Source: Chromatiales bacterium
GTDB taxonomy: Bacteria > Pseudomonadota > Gammaproteobacteria > Steroidobacterales > GCA-2729495
Direction of reading: 5' to 3'
DNA length: 50,805 bases
NCBI GenBank assembly: GCA_016789885.1
Contig: JAEUPZ010000001.1
Span: 1 to 50,805, forward strand
Within the stretch, counting starts at the first letter, position 1, and each line of letters starts with the position of its first letter. The notes beneath the pieces were generated by a model. It saw nothing but the letters and a program-made list of their open reading frames with translations, was not told the DNA's origin and searched no databases. The position numbers were made by a program, and so were the translations under genes. Shown in pieces: positions 8,344 through 18,233 of this stretch.

Positions 8344-8975
8344 GGCTCGCAGCGCACGCCCGTGCCACCGAGTCCGCAGTAGCCACCCGGGTTCTTCGAC
8401 AGGTACTGCTGGTGGTAATCCTCGGCGTAGTAGAAGGGTCCGGCGGCAGCCACCTCGGTCGTCACCAGCCCGTAGCCCGCCGTCCGCAGGCGCTCGCCGT
8501 AGGCCGCCCGCGTGGCCTCCGCCTCGACGCGCTGGGCCTCGTCGCTCCAGTAGATGCCCGAGCGGTACTGGGTCCCCACATCGTTGCCCTGGCGCATGCC
8601 CTGCGTCGGATCGTGGGCTTCCCAGAACACGCGCAACAGGTCGCGGTAGGCGATGCGGGCCGGGTCGAACACCACCAGGACGGCCTCGGTATGGCCCGTA
8701 CGACCCGAGCACACTTCCTCGTAGGTGGGGTTCGGCGTATGGCCCGCCACGTAGCCGACGGCCGTCGTGTAGACACCCGGCAACTGCCAGAACTTGCGCT
8801 CCGCACCCCAGAAGCAGCCGAGCGCGAACACCGCCTGCTGCAGCTGCGGCGGAAACGGTGGCTTCAGGGGGTTGCCGTTGACATGATGCCGCGCCGGCAC
8901 CGGCATCGGCGTGCTGCGACCAGGCAGCGCGTCGGCCGGTGACGGCATCTCGGGGGGCTTCTTGCGTAACCACAT
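8340..8975 (-). CDS. msrA: Peptide-methionine (S)-S-oxide reductase MsrA
   Basis: A 211-residue enzyme reducing the S-epimer of methionine sulfoxide in proteins. The active site GCFWGAE (C54) is clear, followed by YAGG-equivalent [36 protein letters not shown] and the C-terminal [13 protein letters not shown] with resolving cysteines. About 45 residues precede the catalytic domain without an obvious signal peptide. ATG 8975 has GGAG about 9 nt upstream. A TACACT -10 is 26 bases upstream of the ATG. The gene is coupled to the YceI lipoprotein gene. Confidence 0.95.
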   Translation of the reverse strand: MWLRKKPPEMPSPADALPGRSTPMPVPARHHVNGNPLKPPFPPQLQQAVFALGCFWGAERKFWQLPGVYTTAVGYVAGHTPNPTYEEVCSGRTGHTEAVLVVFDPARIAYRDLLRVFWEAHDPTQGMRQGNDVGTQYRSGIYWSDEAQRVEAEATRAAYGERLRTAGYGLVTTEVAAAGPFYYAEDYHQQYLSKNPGGYCGLGGTGVRCEP

Positions 8976-9000
8976 GGACAGGACTCCGGTCAGGACCGCC

Positions 9001-9006
9001 AGTGTA
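9001..9006 (-). promoter_or_regulatory. Candidate msrA promoter -10 box
   Basis: On the minus strand this reads TACACT, with TTGCCG about 15 nt further upstream as a possible -35. The transcript would start near 8994, leaving a leader of about 19 nt that contains GGAG. It is divergent from the promoter of the TPR gene. Confidence 0.45.
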
Positions 9007-9075
9007 GTTCGGCGCGCGCAGCGGCAACGGATCCCGGGGCGGCCGCGTCCGCCTGCACCCGTCAGGCGAAGCAGG

Positions 9076-9081
9076 TATAAC
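9076..9081 (+). promoter_or_regulatory. Candidate promoter -10 box of the TPR/TonB-like gene
   Basis: TATAAC, a near-consensus -10, lies 8 nt before GTG 9090 and 23 nt before ATG 9105. Transcription would start at or within a base or two of the GTG, so a leaderless GTG or a short-leader ATG are both possible. Confidence 0.45.
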
Positions 9082-9089
9082 TGACGTCG

Positions 9090-10769
9090 GTGAACACGCG
9101 CCCGATGAGCCTCCTGCGCCCCCTGCTGCTGGCGGTTGCCGGCACCCTGGCCTTTACGGCCGGCACCCACGCCGAGGAGCCCGCCGGCCCAGGCACCACC
9201 CAGGACATGGCACCGGTCCCGGCAGGGGATGGCCCACCAACGCCACCGGCCGCCGACACGACGGCCGACAGCAGCCCGCCAGATCCCGCGCCGCCCACAC
9301 CTGCCACCGGCGAGGCCGACGTCGCTCCGCTGCTGCCCGCGGCCGGCCAGCCAGACGCACCCGGCACCACCGACACGCGCATGGCTGCGCGCAGCCGCTT
9401 CCTGCGCCTGATGGACGACGGCAGCTACGCCGAAGCCGCGGTGGCCGGCAGCGAGCTGGTCGAGCTGACGCGCGCGGAGTTCGGTGACGGCAGCATCCGG
9501 CTGGTGACGCCGCTGACGAACCTCGGCACCGCCCGGCTGCGGGCCGGCGACCTCGCCGGCGCCGAGGCGGGCTACCAGGCGGCCGTCGATCTCGTCGAAG
9601 ACCTCGAAGGCATCCTGTCGCGCCGACTCGAGAACCCGCTGCTCGGCCTCGGCGAGACCTACATGCGCAGCGAGCGTTACCCGCAGGCCACCGCCGCCTA
9701 CGAGCGGGCACTGCGGGTAAGCCAGGTCAACGAGGGGCTCTACAACCTCGAGCAGGTCCCCATCCGGGACGGCCTCAGCGAAGGCTACCTGCAGCAGGGT
9801 GACCTGGAGAAGGCGAACTTCCACCAGGAAGCCCAGATCGACATCGCGTCGCGCCGCGTGGGCACCGACACGGCATCGGTCACGCCGGCGCTCTACAAGC
9901 TCGGCCGGTGGTATGCGCGGTCGGGACAGCCGGAGCGGGCCCGCTTCGCCTACCAGCGCGCCGCCCGCATGATCGAGGGTGAGAAAGGCAGCACTGCGCC
10001 GGAGCTCGTCGAGGCACTGCTCGCCATGGGCGACACCTACCGCGAGCAGGCGCTGCTGCCACCCGACCCCAACCGGCCCGAGTCACCCCTGAGCCTGCTG
10101 CCCATGAGCAGCGCCATGTACCGCCGGGCGCTGGCGGTCATCGACCGCCAGCCAGAGCCGGACATGGCGCTGCGCGGCCGCGCCTATGCGTCGCTGGGTG
10201 ACCTGTACATGCTGTGGAACCGCCGGACCACGGCGCTGCAGGCCTACGGCAACGCCTGGACCGTGCTGTCGGCCGAGGACCTGCTCGACCAGCGCGACGC
10301 CTGGTTCGGGAGGCCCGAACGGCTGATGGGCACCGATCCGCCGACCCTGTACCCGCGCAGCGTCGCCCGCGACCCGGCCTTCGACCGGCGCAAGCTGCTG
10401 CCGGGCTTCGTGCTGGTGCGCTTCGCGGTCGAGCCCACCGGCCGCGCCACCGACGTCGCGGTCATCGAGTCCGACCCGCCGGGGCTGCTGGATGCCGTCG
10501 TTGCCGATGCCGTCAGCGGCAGCCTGTTCCGCCCGCGCCTGGCGGAGGGGCAGCCGGTGCGGGCCGACGGCATCACCTATCGCCACGAGTTCCGCTATGC
10601 CGAGACCCGCCTGAAGCCGAAGGCGGCGCCGATACCCGAGGGTGGGCGCCTCGACGCGCCGGAGCGGACCGACCTGCCGGTCCCGCCGGCCGGCGCGGAT
10701 CAACCGCCGCCGGCCCCCGCTGCACCCGCCGGCGAAGACGCCCCCATCGGTCCACCGCCCGCTCCCTGA
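9090..10769 (+). CDS. Secreted TPR protein with TonB-like C-terminal domain
   Basis: A 559-residue periplasmic protein. The signal peptide is about 1-29 (hydrophobic core [15 protein letters not shown], cut after HA), followed by a Pro/Ala-rich linker to about 95. Tetratricopeptide-like repeats occupy about 100-390 ([62 protein letters not shown]). At about 430-505 a TonB C-terminal-like segment appears ([23 protein letters not shown], then [18 protein letters not shown]). A Pro/Ala-rich tail follows. It probably mediates protein contacts in the envelope. The start may be GTG 9090 or ATG 9105. The last 70 bp lie over the 3' end of the opposite gene. Confidence 0.75.
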   Translation: MNTRPMSLLRPLLLAVAGTLAFTAGTHAEEPAGPGTTQDMAPVPAGDGPPTPPAADTTADSSPPDPAPPTPATGEADVAPLLPAAGQPDAPGTTDTRMAARSRFLRLMDDGSYAEAAVAGSELVELTRAEFGDGSIRLVTPLTNLGTARLRAGDLAGAEAGYQAAVDLVEDLEGILSRRLENPLLGLGETYMRSERYPQATAAYERALRVSQVNEGLYNLEQVPIRDGLSEGYLQQGDLEKANFHQEAQIDIASRRVGTDTASVTPALYKLGRWYARSGQPERARFAYQRAARMIEGEKGSTAPELVEALLAMGDTYREQALLPPDPNRPESPLSLLPMSSAMYRRALAVIDRQPEPDMALRGRAYASLGDLYMLWNRRTTALQAYGNAWTVLSAEDLLDQRDAWFGRPERLMGTDPPTLYPRSVARDPAFDRRKLLPGFVLVRFAVEPTGRATDVAVIESDPPGLLDAVVADAVSGSLFRPRLAEGQPVRADGITYRHEFRYAETRLKPKAAPIPEGGRLDAPERTDLPVPPAGADQPPPAPAAPAGEDAPIGPPPAP

Positions 10770-11791
10770 GCCTGCTGCTGCCACGCCTGCCGGGCCGCCT
10801 CGATGCCCGCGTGGATCTCCGCCGACCGGCCGCCGATGGCCGACACCAGCCGCGGCGTGACGGCCTCCGTGGCGGCCCGCCACGCCTGCCGCTGGCCCGC
10901 GTCCAGGTCGTGCACCACGATGCCGAGCTGCTGCGCCTGGGCAAGGTCATCACGGACCTGGCCGCGGATCGCGGCCCGGGTCGCCGCGATGGGCGGAAAG
11001 CTGCCGTCGAGGATCGCGCGCTCGTCCGGGCCCAGGGCCTCCCACCACTCCACGGGGCTCACGATCACCGAGACGCCGAAGGAGTGGTGGGTCAGCGTCA
11101 GGTGCGGCGCCTCGCCGGCGATGCCGGTGCGGGAGTACAGGCTGACGGCGTTCTCGCCGGCCTCGATGAGACCGGTCTGCAGCGACGAGACGATTTCGCC
11201 GAAGCCGAGCGGGATGACGTCGGCCCCCAGGGACTCGGCGAAGAGCCGCGCGCTCAGCGCCGACGACACGCGGAAGCGGCGTCCCCGGGCATCGCCGGGC
11301 ATCACGATGGGCCGCTTCCCCCAGATCTCGTTGAAGCCGATCTCGTACCAGGTGAGCAGGTGCAGCCCCCGTGCGCGCAGCAGCGCGCGGAACACGCCGG
11401 TCAGGTAGTTGTCGTAGACGAAGTCGGCTTCGTCCTGGCCGGTGAACAGGAACGGCGCGTAGAGCAGGGCCAGCTCCGGCACCACCGTCGAGGTCACCTG
11501 GGCCGACAGGTTGGCGAACTGGATGCGCCCGCGGCGCAGCCCCGACAGCAGCTGTTCCTCGGAGCCCAGCTGCCCGTAGATCAGGGGACGCAGCCGGATG
11601 GCGCCACCGGACCGCGCCTCGACGCCGGCCTTGAAGTCGAGCCAGGTCTGCTCACCCGGCGTGCGCGGCGTGGTCGTGCCGCCGATGGTGACGACCCTGA
11701 CCCCCGGCTCGCGCGGGGCGCAGCCGAGCGCCCACGGCAACGTGGCACAGCCGGCCAGGAAGCGGCGCCGGCTGGAAGACAGCATCTGCAT
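10700..11791 (-). CDS. TRAP-type (DctP-like) solute-binding lipoprotein
   Basis: A 363-residue exported binding protein. The N-terminus SSRRRFLAGCATLPWALGC combines a twin-arginine-like motif with candidate lipobox cysteines. The body matches DctP-family features: GTxxTPxTPGEQTWLDFKAGVEARSGG, QLGSEEQLLSGLRRGRIQFA, and the central W-Y-E-I-G-F-N-E-I-W-G-K-R-P-I segment near the ligand arginine. DctP proteins deliver carboxylates to DctQ/DctM permeases, but no permease genes are nearby, so it is an orphan. The Gly/Ala/Pro-rich C-tail is encoded within the opposite TPR gene's end. ATG 11791 (MQM) is chosen as it directly precedes the signal peptide. Confidence 0.8.
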   Translation of the reverse strand: MQMLSSSRRRFLAGCATLPWALGCAPREPGVRVVTIGGTTTPRTPGEQTWLDFKAGVEARSGGAIRLRPLIYGQLGSEEQLLSGLRRGRIQFANLSAQVTSTVVPELALLYAPFLFTGQDEADFVYDNYLTGVFRALLRARGLHLLTWYEIGFNEIWGKRPIVMPGDARGRRFRVSSALSARLFAESLGADVIPLGFGEIVSSLQTGLIEAGENAVSLYSRTGIAGEAPHLTLTHHSFGVSVIVSPVEWWEALGPDERAILDGSFPPIAATRAAIRGQVRDDLAQAQQLGIVVHDLDAGQRQAWRAATEAVTPRLVSAIGGRSAEIHAGIEAARQAWQQQAQGAGGGPMGASSPAGAAGAGGG

Positions 11792-11826
11792 GGCAGGCGA
11801 GCCGCGGCCAACGTGGCCCGAGAGCT

Positions 11827-11832
11827 TACAAT
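11827..11832 (+). promoter_or_regulatory. Candidate -10 box upstream of the DUF547 gene
   Basis: TACAAT matches five of six -10 consensus bases in the 88-bp divergent gap between the DctP-like gene and the DUF547 gene. No convincing -35 is present. Confidence 0.35.
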
Positions 11833-11879
11833 GCCGCGACCACCCCCGGAGCGGGCCGACCGGCCGCCAGGATGACCGC

Positions 11880-12629
11880 ATGACGCTGCTGACGCGTGTC
11901 CTCGCCCTCGTGCTGCTGCTGGCAGGCGCCGCCGCCGGTGCCGCAGCCCCCGACTATCGCCAGCTCGACGAGGTGCTGGTGCGCAACGTGCGCAACGGCT
12001 GGGTCGATTACGACGGCATCGAGGCTGACCCGGCCTTCGGCCGCTTCGTCCGCCAGCTCGCTACGACCACGGCCGCCGACCTCCCGGACCGGTCGGCGCG
12101 GCTCGCGTTCTACATCAACGCCTATAACGCGCTGGCGATCCAGGGGATCCTCAACGGCGACTCGCCGGCGACGCGCGTCGGCCGGGCCGTGTTCTTCCGC
12201 CGGCGGACCTACGAGGTCCTCGGCCAGCAGGTGACCCTCGACACCATCGAGAAGGAGTGGCTCGCGGCGCTCGACGAGCCGCGGGTGCACTTCGCCATCG
12301 TCTGCGCCTCGCTCGGCTGCCCGCGCCTCGCGAGCCGCGCCTGGCGGCCGGAGACCGTCGAGGTACAGCTCGACGCCGCGGCCCGGTCCTTCATCAACGA
12401 CCCCACGCGCAACCGCTTCGACGGCCCGCGCAGCCTCGCCCTGCTGTCGCAGGTCTTCGAGTGGTACGAGGCCGACTTCACGAAGGCCGCGGGCTCCGTG
12501 CCGGCGTACCTCGCAGGTTATGTCCGTGACCCGCGCGCGGCGGCGGGACTGGCCGCCGGCGGCTGGAAGCTCCAGTACATCCCCTACGACTGGAATCTGA
12601 ACGGTACCTGGCGCGCGAAGGCCCCGTAG
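11880..12629 (+). CDS. DUF547-domain secreted protein
   Basis: A 249-residue protein with a signal peptide (LTRVLALVLLLAGAAAGAAA, cut near 20). The rest is DUF547 (PF04784), recognisable from ARLAFYINAYNALAIQGIL, the L-D-x-I-E-K segment, HFAIVCASLGCPRL and the final YIPYDWNLN. The family has a papain/transglutaminase-like relationship proposed from the conserved N-A-Y-N and C-A-S-x-G-C-P elements, but no activity is established. It sits 45 bp upstream of msrP in the same orientation and may share its transcript. Confidence 0.85.
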   Translation: MTLLTRVLALVLLLAGAAAGAAAPDYRQLDEVLVRNVRNGWVDYDGIEADPAFGRFVRQLATTTAADLPDRSARLAFYINAYNALAIQGILNGDSPATRVGRAVFFRRRTYEVLGQQVTLDTIEKEWLAALDEPRVHFAIVCASLGCPRLASRAWRPETVEVQLDAAARSFINDPTRNRFDGPRSLALLSQVFEWYEADFTKAAGSVPAYLAGYVRDPRAAAGLAAGGWKLQYIPYDWNLNGTWRAKAP

Positions 12630-12630
12630 C

Positions 12631-12646
12631 CCGCCTGTCCAGGCGG
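12631..12646. repeat. Short inverted repeat between DUF547 gene and msrP
   Basis: CCGCCTG-TC-CAGGCGG, a perfect 7-bp-arm hairpin directly after the DUF547 stop and before the msrP ribosome-binding site. There is no T-tract, so it is more likely an mRNA-stabilising or attenuating hairpin than a full terminator. Confidence 0.35.
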
Positions 12647-12661
12647 TGGCGACGCGCCCGC

Positions 12662-12668
12662 AGAGGAG
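12662..12668 (+). promoter_or_regulatory. Ribosome-binding site of msrP
   Basis: AGAGGAG lies 6 nt before ATG 12675, one of the clearest Shine-Dalgarno sites in the window, and fixes the msrP start. Confidence 0.7.
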
Positions 12669-12674
12669 CCCACC

Positions 12675-13643
12675 ATGCTGATCCGCAAAGCCCCGGACAT
12701 CCGCCCGTCGGAGATCACGCCGGAGCGCGTCTTCCGCGACCGGCGGCGCCTGCTCAAGGCCGCCGGTTTCATCGGCGCCAGCGCGCTGCTGGCCGAAGCC
12801 CGGGCCGCGGACACGATTCCCGCGAACCATCGGCGGCTCGCGAACGTGAAGAAGGTCCCGGCACCGGCCGGCCTCACCCCCAACACCTTCGAAGAGGTCA
12901 CCGGCTACAACAACTTCTACGAGTTCGGCACCGACAAGTCGGACCCCGCCGCCAACTCGGGCAAGTTCCGGCCGAAGCCCTGGAAGGTCGCCATCGAGGG
13001 CGAGGCCGAGGTGACCGGCAGCTTCGACTTCGACGCGCTGGTCAGCCCTCACCAGCTGGAAGAGCGCATCTACCGCTTCCGTTGCGTCGAGGCCTGGTCC
13101 ATGGTCATCCCGTGGGTCGGGATTCCGCTGGGCGACGTGCTGAAGCGCTTCAAGCCCTCGTCGAAAGCGAAGTACGTCGCCTTCGAGACCGTCATGCGGC
13201 CCGAGGAAATGCCCGGCCAGCGCTACCCCATCCTCGACTGGCCCTACGTCGAGGGGCTGACCATCGCCGAGGCCATGCACCCGCTCACGCTGCTCGTCAC
13301 CGGCGTCTACGGCGTCGAGCTGCCGGCCCAGAACGGCGCGCCGCTGCGGCTGATGGTGCCGTGGAAGTACGGCTTCAAGAGCATCAAGTCCATCGTGCGC
13401 ATCCGCTTCACCGAGCAGCAGCCGCCGACGAGCTGGAACCTGGCGGCGCCGGACGAGTACGGCTTCTACGCCAACGTGAACCCCAAGGTGGACCACCCGC
13501 GCTGGAGCCAGGCAAGCGAGCGCGTCGTCTCGTCGGGCCTCGGTAGCCTGCTGGCGTCGCGGGTGCCGACGCAGCCCTTCAACGGCTACGCCGCCCAGGT
13601 CGCCTCGCTTTACACCGGGCTCGACCTGGCGCGGAACTTCTAG
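12675..13643 (+). CDS. msrP: MsrP (YedY), periplasmic protein-methionine-sulfoxide reductase catalytic subunit
   Basis: A 322-residue molybdopterin enzyme that repairs oxidised methionines in periplasmic proteins. The Tat signal has [11 protein letters not shown] at 21-31, with export of the folded cofactor-loaded enzyme expected. The sulfite-oxidase-fold domain contains C137 in [10 protein letters not shown], the likely molybdenum-ligand cysteine, and [39 protein letters not shown] typical of YedY. Length is normal for the family. msrQ follows after 29 bp; MsrQ passes electrons from the quinone pool to MsrP. Confidence 0.95.
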   Translation: MLIRKAPDIRPSEITPERVFRDRRRLLKAAGFIGASALLAEARAADTIPANHRRLANVKKVPAPAGLTPNTFEEVTGYNNFYEFGTDKSDPAANSGKFRPKPWKVAIEGEAEVTGSFDFDALVSPHQLEERIYRFRCVEAWSMVIPWVGIPLGDVLKRFKPSSKAKYVAFETVMRPEEMPGQRYPILDWPYVEGLTIAEAMHPLTLLVTGVYGVELPAQNGAPLRLMVPWKYGFKSIKSIVRIRFTEQQPPTSWNLAAPDEYGFYANVNPKVDHPRWSQASERVVSSGLGSLLASRVPTQPFNGYAAQVASLYTGLDLARNF

Positions 13644-13672
13644 CCGCGGCCGGCCCGGCCTGCGCGACCACG

Positions 13673-14302
13673 ATGCCGGGCCAGGTACAGATCAGGCGGG
13701 TCTGGAAGCCGCTGGCCCACGTCGCCTGTGCGCTGCCGCTGGCGGTGCTGCTACTCGAACTGCTGGCGGTCGGGCCCTTCCGCATCGGGCCGAATCCCGC
13801 CCTCGCCATCCGCGACACCCTCGGCACATGGGGGCTGCGGCTGCTGCTCGCGACGCTGGCCATGACGCCGCTCCGCCTGGCAACGGGCCAGGCATGGCCG
13901 CTGGCCTTCCGCCGGCTGCTGGGGCTGTGGTCCTTCGCCTACGTACTGCTGCATTTCGTCACGTACTTCGTGCTCGACCGCGGCATCGAGCTCGGCATCA
14001 TCCTCGAGGACGTGGCGAAGCGGCCCTACATCACCATCGGCACCGCCGCGTTCCTGCTGATGGTGCCGCTGGCGGTCACGTCGACGGCCGGCTGGCGAAG
14101 GCGGCTGGGACCGCGCTGGACGCGCCTGCACCGGCTCGTCTACCCGGTGGCGATCCTCGCCTGCTGGCACTACTACTGGCTGGTGAAGCGCGACGTGCGC
14201 GAGCCGCTGCTGTACGTCACGGTCCTGCTGATGCTGCTCGGGTGGCGGCTCGTCGCGCGGCGCGCCGCCAGGCGCACGGCCCCGGCAGCCCGACCGGACT
14301 GA
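13673..14302 (+). CDS. msrQ: MsrQ (YedZ), heme-binding membrane subunit
   Basis: A 209-residue integral membrane protein of the ferric-reductase-like family with about six hydrophobic helices. The core DTLGTWGLRLLLATLAMTPLRL, FAYVLLHFVTYFVLD and RLHRLVYPVAILACWHYYWLVKRD segments hold the conserved heme-ligand histidines. It is the electron donor to MsrP in the inner membrane. Its position after msrP in the same operon is the standard arrangement. The stop lies within an inverted repeat shared with the convergent fdxA stop. Confidence 0.93.
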   Translation: MPGQVQIRRVWKPLAHVACALPLAVLLLELLAVGPFRIGPNPALAIRDTLGTWGLRLLLATLAMTPLRLATGQAWPLAFRRLLGLWSFAYVLLHFVTYFVLDRGIELGIILEDVAKRPYITIGTAAFLLMVPLAVTSTAGWRRRLGPRWTRLHRLVYPVAILACWHYYWLVKRDVREPLLYVTVLLMLLGWRLVARRAARRTAPAARPD

Positions 14303-14368
14303 GTCGGATCGCCGGAACGCTCCGGCGCGCCAGCGGCCGACCGACGCAACAGCGGCCGCGACTCAGTC
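14297..14368. repeat. Inverted repeat spanning both stop codons of convergent msrQ and fdxA
   Basis: GACTGAGTC (14297-14305) is the exact reverse complement of GACTCAGTC (14360-14368), and each copy covers the stop codon of its gene. Inside is a second hairpin, GCCGGA-ACGC-TCCGGC (14311-14326). It could act as a bidirectional transcript end, although no T-tracts are present. Confidence 0.35.
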
Positions 14369-14695
14369 AGGGGCGGCAGTGATCCACTGCAGCTTGCCGG
14401 GCACGTCCTTCCACTGGTCGGCGTCCGCTGGTGCGGGCCCCTGGGCCGTGATCACGGGCCAGCGCATCGCCAGCTCCCGGTTGAGCCCGGCGAAATGCCT
14501 CTGGCCGGCGGGCAGGTCATCCTCGGCCGCGATGGCGTTCGCGGGACACTCCGGCTCGCACAGCGAGCAGTCGATGCACTCGTCGGGATCGATGACGAGC
14601 ATGTGCGGCCCCTCGTGGAAGCAGTCCACGGGACACACCTCGACGCAGTCCTGGTACTTGCAGCGGATGCAGTTCTCGGTGACGACGTAGCTCAT
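14363..14695 (-). CDS. fdxA: 7Fe-8S ferredoxin FdxA
   Basis: A 110-residue ferredoxin of the Azotobacter FdI type. Cys9, 12, 17 and 21 and Cys40, 43, 46 and 50 match the arrangement binding one [3Fe-4S] and one [4Fe-4S] cluster; Cys25 is the extra conserved cysteine. The C-terminal extension ([11 protein letters not shown]) is also typical. It carries low-potential electrons in the cytosol. The 2-oxoacid:ferredoxin oxidoreductase genes at 35.7-40.4 kb could use such a carrier, but that link is inferred. A TACACT box is 6 nt before the ATG, with no Shine-Dalgarno. Confidence 0.95.
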   Translation of the reverse strand: MSYVVTENCIRCKYQDCVEVCPVDCFHEGPHMLVIDPDECIDCSLCEPECPANAIAAEDDLPAGQRHFAGLNRELAMRWPVITAQGPAPADADQWKDVPGKLQWITAAPD

Positions 14696-14701
14696 GGCCG
14701 C

Positions 14702-14707
14702 AGTGTA
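14702..14707 (-). promoter_or_regulatory. Candidate fdxA -10 box, leaderless spacing
   Basis: Reads TACACT on the minus strand, exactly 6 nt before the fdxA ATG. The mRNA would start at or next to the A of the start codon. TTGACC further upstream is 21 nt away, too far for a normal -35. Confidence 0.45.
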
Positions 14708-14807
14708 GGGAGCAACCACCGCGCCGTGGGTCAACCGGACGAAAACACGAAGCAACGCCATGTAATCGTGCGGTGACGGCCTGCAGGAATCGCGAGCCGC
14801 GGGGCCC

Positions 14808-14831
14808 GGGATTGTGGGATTGTGGGATTGT
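14808..14831. repeat. Three tandem copies of GGGATTGT
   Basis: Three perfect head-to-tail 8-bp copies (minus strand ACAATCCC). They lie in the gap between glnK and fdxA, about 110-135 bp upstream of the fdxA start. They could be clustered binding sites for a regulator of fdxA, or a simple slipped-strand expansion. Confidence 0.6.
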
Positions 14832-14927
14832 GCCGGGATCTGGCCTTCGCCGACCGGGAGCCGGTTGGCCGGGGGTCGATAGCTGCCGTCGTCAGGACGG
14901 GCGCCCCCGCGCAGTGCGACGGACACG

Positions 14928-14948
14928 CCGGCCCCGGGCCGGGGCCGG
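14928..14948 (-). terminator. GC-only hairpin after the PII gene (possible terminator)
   Basis: CCGGCCCC and GGGGCCGG form a perfect 8-bp stem with a 5-nt loop, 13 nt past the PII stop. No U-tract follows on the minus strand, so intrinsic termination is uncertain. Confidence 0.35.
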
Positions 14949-14961
14949 TCGCGGGCGCGCG

Positions 14962-16068
<1,107 letters not shown>

Positions 16069-16072
<4 letters not shown>

Positions 16073-16578
16073 TCGAAGATCCCCCGCAGCGCGGGCTCGT
16101 AGCGCCCCTTGATGACACGGATCCAGTCGGCGTCGTCGCGCAGGTCGAGCACGTGCAGCGTCAGTACGTTGGTGTCGGGATCCAGGTCCACCCAGACGGT
16201 GCCGGGCGTGCAGGTCACGATGGCAGCCAGCGCCGCCTGCCCGTGCGGATCACGCAGGTCGAGGGGGATGGAGACGAAGCCCGAACGGATCCGCCGCCCC
16301 CCGACGAGCCCCAGCACGATGCGGGCCACGTTCACGTTGGAGCGCAGGATGTCGGCGAGGACCCGGGCCAGGAGCCCGGCGGCCAGGTCGACCCGGTGCA
16401 GCGTCGAGCGCAGCGGACGCAGCGTCGCGCTCCACCAGGCCAGCGCCACGGCCAGCACGAGGCCGACCGCGAACTGCCCCGGCGCCAGGGTCTGGTTCAG
16501 CAGCAGCCACATGACGAGGAGGCCCGCCGCCAGCACCGGTGAAACGCGGCGCCACCCCCGTGCCCCGGCAAGCCTCAC
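16069..16578 (-). CDS. mrpE: Mrp-type antiporter subunit E
   Basis: A 169-residue protein. Two hydrophobic N-terminal helices (LLVMWLLLNQTLAPGQFAVGLVLAVALAWW in two parts) precede a cytosolic domain with SNVNVARIVLG and CTPGTVWVDLD, the family hallmarks of MnhE/PhaE. The GTG start at 16578 overlaps the mrpD stop by 4 bp; the longer open frame upstream runs inside mrpD and is not used. Confidence 0.92.
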
Positions 16579-18233
16579 GGGGAACCCCCGGGCGCCGGCG
16601 CCGGACCGAGCACCGCCAGCATGTAGCCCTGGGGCGCGTGGATGGAGGCAGCCGCCGACTCGAGGTAGCCGAGCACCGGCGCCGCGAGCACGGCCAGCCC
16701 AACGCAGAGCAGCACCAGCACCGCGACCGGCGCCGCCTCGCCCACCAGCAGTCGTGGCGTCGTCCGCGCCGTCACCGTCCAGAACAGGCGGATGCCGACC
16801 CGCGTGAGCGCGACGATGCCGGCGAAGCCCGACGCAATGACGGCCCCGGCCAGCACCCACGACGCCGTGGTGACGCCGGCCGCCGGGGCGGCGGCGATGG
16901 CCGTCGACAGCAGGGCGAACTTGGCGATGAAGCCGGGCAGCGGCGGCAGGCCGGTCACCAGCAGCACGCAGCTCACGAAGGCGAGCCCGAGGAACGCAAT
17001 CGCGCGGGGAATCGCAAAGCCGACCTCGGCCTCGGTGCCATACGGGTCCGGCTCACGCACGCCGAAGGCCATGTAGAACGGCGTGCCCGCCACGGCAGGC
17101 TCGGGCAACTCCTGGTCACGCGCTCCCGCGGCACTGCCGGGCCGCGTGCGGTCCGTCATGCCGGTGAGCATGAAGAAGGTACTGGTCGTGAGCACCGAGG
17201 TGATCAGGTAGAAGAGCACCGGCGCCGTCAGCGCCTCGATGCCGAGGCCGAGCGCCGCCAGCAAGGTCCCCGTCGAGACGACGACCGTGTAGCTCACCAG
17301 CCTCGCCAGGTGCTGCGCGGCCAGCATGCCGGTCGTGCCGGCCAGCAGCGTCGCGATGCCGAAATAGAAGAGCGCCTGGCCGACCATGGACGCCGCGGCA
17401 ACGTCACCGCTCACCAGCGTCCCCACCCGCAGGAGGGCGTACACGCCCACCTTGGTCAGCATGGCGAACACCGCGCCGACGGGCGGCAGCGCCACCGCGT
17501 AGGTGCCGGGCAGCCAGAAGTTCAGCGGCCAGCTGCCGGCCTTCACGAGGAAGGCGATGCCGAGGATCGCCGCGCCGACGTCGAACAGGATGCGGTCGGA
17601 CGCGACGAGGGCGGGCAGCCGCCGGGCGAGGTCGGCCAGGTTGAGGGTGCCGGCGGCGCCGTAGACCACCGCGACGCCGATCAGGAACATGGCCGACGCC
17701 ACCAGGTTCACGGCGACGTAGTGGAACCCGGAGCGGACGCGGTCGGTGCCGGTGCCGCGCAGCACGAGGCCGTAGGACGCCGCCAGCAGCACCTCGATGA
17801 ACACGAACAGGTTGAACAGGTCCCCGGTCAGGAACGCCCCGTTCATGCCGACCAGCAGGAACTGGAACAGCGTGTGGAACGGCTGGCCTGGACGGTCCCA
17901 GCGCGCGATGGAGTAGACGAGGGTGGCCAGCGCCAGCACGGCGCCCAGGGTGACCATCACCGCCGCCAGCCGGTCGACCACGAGCACGATGCCGAAGGGG
18001 GCCGGCCAGCCCCCGAAGGCGTAGACGCCGATCCCCTCGGTCCAGATGAAGGGGGCGGCGTCGCTCGTGAGGAACAGCAGGCTGGCCCCCGTGGCGAGCT
18101 GCAGCCCCGTGGACGCGAGTGCCAGGGCGATGCGCGGCCCGCGGCGGGGCTCGCCGAGGAACAGCATCAGCACGCCGGCGAGCAGCGGCAGCACGATGGG
18201 CAGGACCGGCAGGTGTGTCAGGAGGAAGCTCAC
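16575..18233 (-). CDS. mrpD: Mrp-type antiporter subunit D (NuoN/NuoM-like)
   Basis: A 552-residue polytopic membrane protein homologous to the proton-pumping complex I subunits. Recognisable features are the charged glutamate in FVFIEVLLAASYGLVL, the lysine helix FLVKAGSWPLNFWLPGTYAVALPPVGAVFAMLTKVGVYAL and a second Lys/His region. It likely forms one ion path of the antiporter. Length is slightly above the usual about 500 because of an insertion near 370-395 (ARDQELPEPAVAG). The stop and start overlap the neighbours by 4 bp. Confidence 0.94.
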   Translation of the reverse strand: MSFLLTHLPVLPIVLPLLAGVLMLFLGEPRRGPRIALALASTGLQLATGASLLFLTSDAAPFIWTEGIGVYAFGGWPAPFGIVLVVDRLAAVMVTLGAVLALATLVYSIARWDRPGQPFHTLFQFLLVGMNGAFLTGDLFNLFVFIEVLLAASYGLVLRGTGTDRVRSGFHYVAVNLVASAMFLIGVAVVYGAAGTLNLADLARRLPALVASDRILFDVGAAILGIAFLVKAGSWPLNFWLPGTYAVALPPVGAVFAMLTKVGVYALLRVGTLVSGDVAAASMVGQALFYFGIATLLAGTTGMLAAQHLARLVSYTVVVSTGTLLAALGLGIEALTAPVLFYLITSVLTTSTFFMLTGMTDRTRPGSAAGARDQELPEPAVAGTPFYMAFGVREPDPYGTEAEVGFAIPRAIAFLGLAFVSCVLLVTGLPPLPGFIAKFALLSTAIAAAPAAGVTTASWVLAGAVIASGFAGIVALTRVGIRLFWTVTARTTPRLLVGEAAPVAVLVLLCVGLAVLAAPVLGYLESAAASIHAPQGYMLAVLGPAPAPGGSP

